Notes under the pieces: generated by a model
What the model was told of the DNA's origin: nothing
Databases searched by the model: none
What the model saw: only the letters and a program-made list of their open reading frames with translations
DNA from: JBEEJL01 sp043744215
GTDB taxonomy: Bacteria; Pseudomonadota; Gammaproteobacteria; Burkholderiales; JBEEJL01
DNA length: 10,792 nt
Direction: 5' to 3'
Assembly (NCBI GenBank): GCA_043744215.1
Contig: JAYTVC010000090.1
Span: forward strand, 1 to 10,792
Program-made: the position numbers and the translations under genes
Shown: positions 6,712-10,792 of the stretch, piece by piece
Position numbering within the stretch: the stretch's first letter is position 1
How the letters are laid out: each line of letters starts with the position of its first letter

Positions 6712-7508
6712 GCTTTGTCCATTTCAATTCGAATTTGTTTGACCAGTCGCGCGACGTTTTGCACGCAATCTTTTGGCGCGGAATTTTCAATTTCCTGCAC
6801 GATACGGCTGCCAATCACCACTGCATCGGCCACTTGTGCAACCAACCTTGCGGTCGCGCCATCACGTATACCGAATCCGACGCCAATAGGCAAATGGATG
6901 GCTTGTTTAATTTGCGGCATCTTTTTTGCGATCTCGTTCACGTCAATCGTCGCCGCGCCTGTCACGCCCTTGAGCGATACGTAATAAATATAACCGCTGG
7001 CGACTTTCGCCAACGCATCAATGCGCGCCTGCGTCGAGGTGGGCGCAAGCAAAAAAATCGCATGCAACTGATGGCGTTTCAATGCCTGCAACAATTCGCT
7101 CGACTCTTCCGGCGGCGCATCGACCACCAGCACACCATCAACGCCCGCTTGTTGCGCGGCCAGCGCGAACGCGGTGTAACCCATATGCTCGATCGGATTC
7201 AAATAGCCCATCAACACAATCGGTGTGGTCTGGTTGGTTTGGCGAAATTCTTTTACCCACGACAGAATGTGTTTCAGCCCCACGCCATGCTTCAACGCCC
7301 GTTCGCTGGAACGTTGAATCGTCGGGCCATCGGCCATCGGGTCAGAGAAAGGCACGCCGAGTTCGATGATGTCGACGCCTGCTTCCACCAGCGCGTGCAT
7401 CATCGGCACCGTCGTCTCTGGCGTCGGATCGCCGGCGGTAAAAAACGGAATCAGGGCTTGACGATTTTGTTTGGAGAGCGAAGCAAACGTGCTTTCGATG
7501 CGCGACAT
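6708..7508 (-). CDS. trpA: Tryptophan synthase alpha chain
   Basis: The 266-aa TIM-barrel subunit cleaves indole-3-glycerol phosphate to indole and glyceraldehyde 3-phosphate and passes indole to TrpB through the tunnel of the alpha2-beta2 complex. The catalytic pair is visible as Glu49 in IIELG and Asp60 in DPMADGPTIQ, at the same numbers as in Salmonella TrpA. GVGFGIRDG (near residue 212) belongs to the phosphate-binding side. It follows trpB by 22 nt. That gap is almost all A/T (20 of 22) and has no recognisable Shine-Dalgarno, which is unusual for trpA, where trpB and trpA are often directly coupled. It overlaps accD by 4 nt downstream. Confidence 0.97.
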   Translation of the reverse strand: MSRIESTFASLSKQNRQALIPFFTAGDPTPETTVPMMHALVEAGVDIIELGVPFSDPMADGPTIQRSSERALKHGVGLKHILSWVKEFRQTNQTTPIVLMGYLNPIEHMGYTAFALAAQQAGVDGVLVVDAPPEESSELLQALKRHQLHAIFLLAPTSTQARIDALAKVASGYIYYVSLKGVTGAATIDVNEIAKKMPQIKQAIHLPIGVGFGIRDGATARLVAQVADAVVIGSRIVQEIENSAPKDCVQNVARLVKQIRIEMDKA

Positions 7509-7530
7509 AAGTTATTGATTATATTGAATA

Positions 7531-8730
7531 TTATAGGGTTATGCCGGAGACGCGCGCGACCGTGTTGATATCCTTGTCGCCGCGACCGGATAAATTGACC
7601 AGCAGCACTTTTTCTTTGCCCATGGTCGGCGCGATTTTCATCGCGTGCGCCAACGCATGACTCGATTCGAGCGCGGGAATGATGCCTTCAAAGCGGCACA
7701 AATCATGAAACGCTTGCATCGCTTCGTCATCGGTAATGGAAACATATTGCGCGCGGCCGGAATCTTTCAGCCACGCGTGTTCGGGGCCAACGCCGGGGTA
7801 ATCGAGCCCGGCGGAAATGGAATGGGTTTCGCTGATCTGGCCGTTTTCATCTTGCATCAAGTATGTACGATTGCCGTGCAGCACGCCGGGCGTACCGGCG
7901 GTGAGCGTGGCGGAATGTTTGCCTGTTTCGATGCCAAGACCGCCCGCTTCGACGCCGATGAGTTTCACATTCTCGTGCGGAATGTAATCGTAAAAAATTC
8001 CCATCGCATTGGAACCGCCACCCACGCAGGCGAGCACCACGTCGGGTTGGCGGCCGATCATGTCGGGCATTTGTTTAATGCATTCCTTGCCGACGATGGA
8101 ATTGAAATCGCGCACCATCATCGGATACGGGTGCGGGCCCGCGACCGTGCCGATAATGTAAAAAGTATTTTCCACATTGGTGACCCAATCACGCATGGCT
8201 TCATTCAGCGCGTCTTTCAAAGTCTTCGAGCCACTCTCGACGGGAATGACTTCGGCGCCCAATAATTTCATGCGGAACACATTGGGCGATTGGCGTTTCA
8301 CATCTTCCGCGCCCATGTATACCGTGCATTGCAAACCGTAGCGCGCGGCAATCGTTGCGGTGGCGACGCCATGCTGCCCAGCGCCGGTTTCCGCTATCAC
8401 ACGCGGTTTGCCGATGCGCCGCGCGAGCAACGCATGGCCGACGGTGCTGTTGATTTTGTGCGCGCCGGTGTGGTTCAAATCTTCGCGCTTGAGAAAAATC
8501 TGCGCGCCGCCGCATTTGTCCGACAATCTTTTTGCGTGGTAAATCGGGCTTGGGCGGCCGACGTAATGTTCCAGCTCATAGGCCAGCTCGCGCTGAAATT
8601 CTTTATCGTGACGCACTTGCTCGTAGGCAATTTTCAATTCGTCGAGGGCCTGCATCAGCGTTTCGGCGACAAAAATACCGCCATAGGGGCCGAAGTGGCC
8701 GTGCTCGTCGGGGAGTTCCTGCATGTTCAT
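7531..8730 (-). CDS. trpB: Tryptophan synthase beta chain
   Basis: The PLP-dependent subunit joins indole and serine to make tryptophan. Numbered from the ATG at 8730 (399 aa), the Schiff-base lysine is Lys92 in HTGAHKINS, the catalytic Glu is Glu114 in ETGAGQHG, and the phosphate-binding loop is GGGSNA (237-242). HFGPYGGIFVAETL near the N-terminus is the betaproteobacterial style. The frame also has ATG at 8736 and 8724. AAGGA (8741-8737) touches the 8736 ATG with no spacer but is 6 nt from the 8730 ATG, so the latter is preferred. The ribosome-binding site overlaps the trpF stop codon (TAAGGA), suggesting translation coupled to trpF. Length and motifs are normal. Confidence 0.97.
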   Translation of the reverse strand: MNMQELPDEHGHFGPYGGIFVAETLMQALDELKIAYEQVRHDKEFQRELAYELEHYVGRPSPIYHAKRLSDKCGGAQIFLKREDLNHTGAHKINSTVGHALLARRIGKPRVIAETGAGQHGVATATIAARYGLQCTVYMGAEDVKRQSPNVFRMKLLGAEVIPVESGSKTLKDALNEAMRDWVTNVENTFYIIGTVAGPHPYPMMVRDFNSIVGKECIKQMPDMIGRQPDVVLACVGGGSNAMGIFYDYIPHENVKLIGVEAGGLGIETGKHSATLTAGTPGVLHGNRTYLMQDENGQISETHSISAGLDYPGVGPEHAWLKDSGRAQYVSITDDEAMQAFHDLCRFEGIIPALESSHALAHAMKIAPTMGKEKVLLVNLSGRGDKDINTVARVSGITL

Positions 8731-8736
8731 GTCCAT

Positions 8737-8741
8737 TCCTT
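8737..8741 (-). promoter_or_regulatory. Ribosome-binding site that decides the trpB start
   Basis: AAGGA on the minus strand shares its first two bases with the trpF TAA stop. It abuts the first in-frame ATG (8736) but stands 6 nt before the second (8730), so the second ATG is the likely start. The overlap with the stop codon is consistent with re-initiation by ribosomes finishing trpF. Confidence 0.6.
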
Positions 8742-9369
8742 ATTGCGCGTTGCGCACCGCTTGCATGAAAGCCGCGATTTTTGCGCTGTCCTTGATTCCC
8801 TTGGCGATTCCCTTGGCAACTTCAACACCGCTTGATACATCCACGGCCCACGGCTGCACGGCCTTGATGCCGCGCGCGACGTTGTCCGCATTCAATCCGC
8901 CCGATAACACCACCGGCAGCGGAATGTCTTTCGGAATCAGCGACCAGTCAAACGTGTGGCCGGTGCCGCCAAATGCTTCTTCGCGATACGCATCGAGCAG
9001 CAACGCTTTCGCTGTCTTGTGTTGTGCCGCGTATTGTAGCAAATCCACGCCCGGCTTGACCCGGATTGCTTTCATGTACGGCTGATTGAATTGGCGGCAG
9101 TAGTCTGCCGTTTCGTCACCATGAAATTGCAGCAGGTCGAGATGCACGTGGTGCCGAATATTATTTACTTCATCCGCCGTGGCATTGACGAATAAACCGG
9201 TGATGGTCACAAACGGCGGCAGCGCGCTGATAATTTCATTCGCTTGCATCGTACTCACGCAACGGGGGCTGTCCGCATAAAAAACGAGACCGATCGCGTC
9301 GGCTCCGGAATGCGCGGCGCAAAGCGCGTCGTCAATACGTGTGATGCCGCAGATTTTTACGCGGGTCAC
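8740..9369 (-). CDS. trpF: Phosphoribosylanthranilate isomerase
   Basis: The 209-aa TIM-barrel enzyme performs the Amadori rearrangement of phosphoribosylanthranilate to CdRP in tryptophan synthesis. The general base Cys7 (KICGIT) and general acid Asp126 (LLLDAY) are both present. Further marks are LQFHGDE (80-86), GGTGHTFDW (134-142), LSGGLN (155-160) and VDVSSGVE (176-183). The start is GTG at 9367-9369, overlapping the truA stop by 4 nt (GTGA), so the two are probably translationally coupled. After the conserved SSGVE the protein reads VAKGIAKGIKD, where relatives usually have a single KGIKD-like segment. The extra four residues come from a 12-bp tandem duplication. It lies close to the phosphate site, but the frame is intact and the enzyme is probably active. 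Confidence 0.95.
   Translation of the reverse strand: MTRVKICGITRIDDALCAAHSGADAIGLVFYADSPRCVSTMQANEIISALPPFVTITGLFVNATADEVNNIRHHVHLDLLQFHGDETADYCRQFNQPYMKAIRVKPGVDLLQYAAQHKTAKALLLDAYREEAFGGTGHTFDWSLIPKDIPLPVVLSGGLNADNVARGIKAVQPWAVDVSSGVEVAKGIAKGIKDSAKIAAFMQAVRNAQ
8794..8817. repeat. Perfect 12-bp tandem duplication inside trpF
   Basis: GATTCCCTTGGC occurs twice without a gap (8794-8805 and 8806-8817, plus strand). It encodes a repeated four-residue segment (AKGI AKGI) on the minus strand and keeps the frame. The two copies are identical, which suggests a recent slippage event. Confidence 0.85.
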
Positions 9370-10184
9370 GGTTTGTTTTCCGTCTGAGAAAAATTAAACC
9401 TATCCATGCGGTTGAATGCCGGCAAGTTCCATTTGGATTCGTATTCTATCGCAGCCAGATACAAGCCATCGGGCGCAAATGTCGGCGCGGCATACGCGCG
9501 ATTTTTTTGTTGCAGCAAGGTATGCAACCAATCGACCGGTTGTTTTCCTGCACCGATATACACCAGGCTGCCGACAATATTGCGAATCATGTGATGCAAA
9601 AATGCATTGGCATGAAAAGTCAAAATGATGCACTCACCGCGCTTAGCGATATCAATGTAATACATTGATTTTATTGGGTTTTTTGCTTGACATTCGGCAG
9701 CGCGAAAAGCGGAGAAATCGTGCTCGCCCACTAAAAACTTTGCCGCGCTTTGCATCGCCTGCACATTCAATGGCGCGTGATACCAGCCGGCGCGGCCGCT
9801 CCATAACGCTGGACGCACCGCGTGATTCAACAACACATAGCGGTAGGTGCGGGACACGGCTGAAAAACGCGCGTGGAATTCATCGCTGACCGGCTGCGCC
9901 CATTGTACGGCGATGCTCGGCGGCAACAGCGCATTCACACCCCGCACCCAGGCCGTATCCGGGCGCTGGGCAGACGAATCAAAATGCGCCACTTGCGCCA
10001 GCGCGTGCACGCCAGTATCGGTGCGACCGGCACAATGCAGCATGATCGTCTCGCAGGCAATATCGCTCAGCGCGGCTTGCAGCTTGTCTTGCACGCTGCA
10101 GCGCGTGAGCTGGCTTTGCCAGCCGCAATGAGACGCACCGTCATATTCAATTCCGAGCGCGATTCGCATATTTTTCGGTTTCAT
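9366..10184 (-). CDS. truA: tRNA pseudouridine(38-40) synthase
   Basis: The enzyme converts uridines 38-40 in the anticodon stem-loop of many tRNAs to pseudouridine. With the ATG at 10184 it is 272 aa, a normal length. The N-terminus IALGIEYDGASHCGWQSQ is typical of TruA, and the catalytic aspartate is Asp56 in CAGRTDTGVHA. The C-terminal half shows FHANAFLHHMIRNIVGSLVYIG, the usual active-site segment. Other possible starts are TTG at 10193 and ATG at 10169. The middle one gives an N-terminus of E. coli length and has AGGA (10198-10195) 10 nt upstream. That AGGA lies inside the terminator hairpin of the preceding gene, so ribosome access might depend on how that hairpin folds. It is first in the compact gene run. 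Confidence 0.95.
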   Translation of the reverse strand: MKPKNMRIALGIEYDGASHCGWQSQLTRCSVQDKLQAALSDIACETIMLHCAGRTDTGVHALAQVAHFDSSAQRPDTAWVRGVNALLPPSIAVQWAQPVSDEFHARFSAVSRTYRYVLLNHAVRPALWSGRAGWYHAPLNVQAMQSAAKFLVGEHDFSAFRAAECQAKNPIKSMYYIDIAKRGECIILTFHANAFLHHMIRNIVGSLVYIGAGKQPVDWLHTLLQQKNRAYAAPTFAPDGLYLAAIEYESKWNLPAFNRMDRFNFSQTENKP

Positions 10185-10223
10185 AAAAAACAAATCCTGC
10201 TGCGACTTGGCCGCAACAGGATT
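10185..10223 (-). terminator. Intrinsic terminator between fimV and truA
   Basis: On the minus strand AATCCTGTTGCG (10223-10212) pairs with CGCAGCAGGATT (10204-10193) across a 7-nt loop. The 12-bp stem has one G-T wobble, and it is followed by TGTTTTTT (10192-10185). It fills most of the 63-nt gap after the fimV-like stop, and its T-run ends directly at the truA ATG (10184). It should end fimV transcripts. How truA and the genes behind it are transcribed past it is not clear; I found no convincing promoter downstream of the stem. Confidence 0.85.
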
Positions 10224-10247
10224 CGATAGTTACAGCGCAGCAAAATG

Positions 10248-10792
10248 CTAGGTGAGGCTGGTGACCAGTTCCTTCGCGGCTTTTTGCTGATCGGCGTTGC
10301 CCAGGGTGAGGACTTCCTGCAAAATTTCTTTTGCCCCTTCCTTATCGCCGATTTCCAGATAAGCGCGCGCCAGATCCAGTTTGGTGGCAGCGCTTTGCCA
10401 TTGCGCCTCGGGGCGACGCGCTGCCGAGGCAGTAGGCGCGCCCGAACCTGCCACCGCTGCGGCTACGCCTGCTACGGCGGCCGTTCCGGCCATCGGTGCA
10501 TTAAGATCCAAGCTAAGATCGGATATATCCAGTGGCATATCCGCCGCTTTACCACCCGGCGCAGAGGTGAAATCAAAATCGAGATCGCTGCCGCCCGCAA
10601 CTTTTTTATCAGCCGTCAGCGGGAAATCCATCAGGCTATCGCTCGAGGCGCCCGGCGCTTTACTCTCGGTTGTCAGCGGGAAGTCCATGCCAGCGTCTGC
10701 CGCAACCGATGCGGAGCCCAATCCCAAATCCAGATCAGGCATATCCAAAGCAACATCCGGCTTTGCTGCGCTCGCAGCGGCGGCGAGATTCA
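10248..10792 (-). CDS. fimV: FimV-like protein, C-terminal part (5' end outside the window)
   Basis: About 181 C-terminal residues are present, and the frame stays open to the window edge, so the gene continues beyond 10792. The final ~50 residues (TKLDLARAYLEIGDKEGAKEILQEV and on) form the TPR-like helical pair that ends FimV proteins. Before it comes an Ala-rich stretch and an acidic, low-complexity segment with repeated MDFPLT and DLDLxL motifs. FimV is a large inner-membrane peptidoglycan-binding hub (N-terminal LysM, one membrane helix) that supports type IV pili and polarity in Pseudomonas, but those parts are not visible here. Position next to truA matches fimV in Pseudomonas and in betaproteobacteria. 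A terminator follows directly. Confidence 0.88.
   Translation of the reverse strand, partial: NLAAAASAAKPDVALDMPDLDLGLGSASVAADAGMDFPLTTESKAPGASSDSLMDFPLTADKKVAGGSDLDFDFTSAPGGKAADMPLDISDLSLDLNAPMAGTAAVAGVAAAVAGSGAPTASAARRPEAQWQSAATKLDLARAYLEIGDKEGAKEILQEVLTLGNADQQKAAKELVTSLT
10575..10688. repeat. Degenerate 57-nt (19-residue) tandem repeat in the FimV acidic region
   Basis: Two adjacent units start with MDFPLT (codons at 10688-10671 and 10631-10614, minus strand) and continue with a polar stretch ending in an acidic motif. At DNA level the starts are alike (ATGGA-TTCCCGCTGAC) and the rest has drifted. Such repeats are common in the disordered cytoplasmic part of FimV. Confidence 0.55.

Noticed and set aside
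7516..7540. TATAAT-like sequences as a trpA promoter
   Set aside because: No -35 at acceptable spacing; the first copy is partly the trpB stop codon, and A/T richness alone explains the match.
6735..7568. Plus-strand open frame (277 codons) opposite trpA
   Set aside because: It is fully antisense to trpA, which has intact catalytic residues, and the frame has no family features.
10226..10232. TAACTAT as a -10 box for a truA promoter before the terminator
   Set aside because: No -35 upstream (TCACCT at the expected place), and a start there would still have to pass the terminator.

Overview
The window reads as ordinary chromosome from a proteobacterium, most likely a betaproteobacterium. The gene order fimV-truA-trpF-trpB-trpA-accD-folC-SPOR protein-cvpA-purF-metZ is a housekeeping cluster shared by beta- and gammaproteobacteria. 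The trpBA pair inside it and the TrpB N-terminus (FGPYGGIFVAETL) point to beta. The placement rests on gene order and remembered family features, not on a tree.

All eleven genes lie on the minus strand, so transcription runs from high to low coordinates. The right end (10792-10248) is the C-terminal part of a FimV-like protein, cut by the window edge and followed by a strong intrinsic terminator. Next comes a tightly packed run: truA, trpF, trpB, trpA, accD, folC, a SPOR-domain protein, cvpA and purF. There are 4-nt overlaps at truA/trpF and trpA/accD and gaps of about 50 nt or less elsewhere. It covers tRNA pseudouridylation, the last steps of tryptophan synthesis, malonyl-CoA formation, folate synthesis, a cell-wall-associated protein, a membrane protein and the committed step of purine synthesis. 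Apart from trpFBA and metZ it parallels the E. coli truA-accD-folC-dedD-cvpA-purF region.

The most informative region is the metZ leader, 1553-1704. It holds, in order on the minus strand, a strong sigma70-type promoter (TTGACA-17-TAAATT), a sequence matching the SAM-II riboswitch class directly at the predicted transcription start, an intrinsic terminator, and the metZ ribosome-binding site and ATG. The conserved tail of the aptamer is complementary to the 5' side of the terminator. This gives a simple model in which SAM switches off methionine synthesis by premature termination.

The left end (1-376) has no gene. It is a mosaic of dispersed, hairpin-forming repeats, including two imperfect copies of a unit of about 90 bp. 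No mobile element with a transposase, CRISPR array, tRNA, rRNA or defence system was seen. Apart from the riboswitch leader and the repeats this is a conventional housekeeping region.
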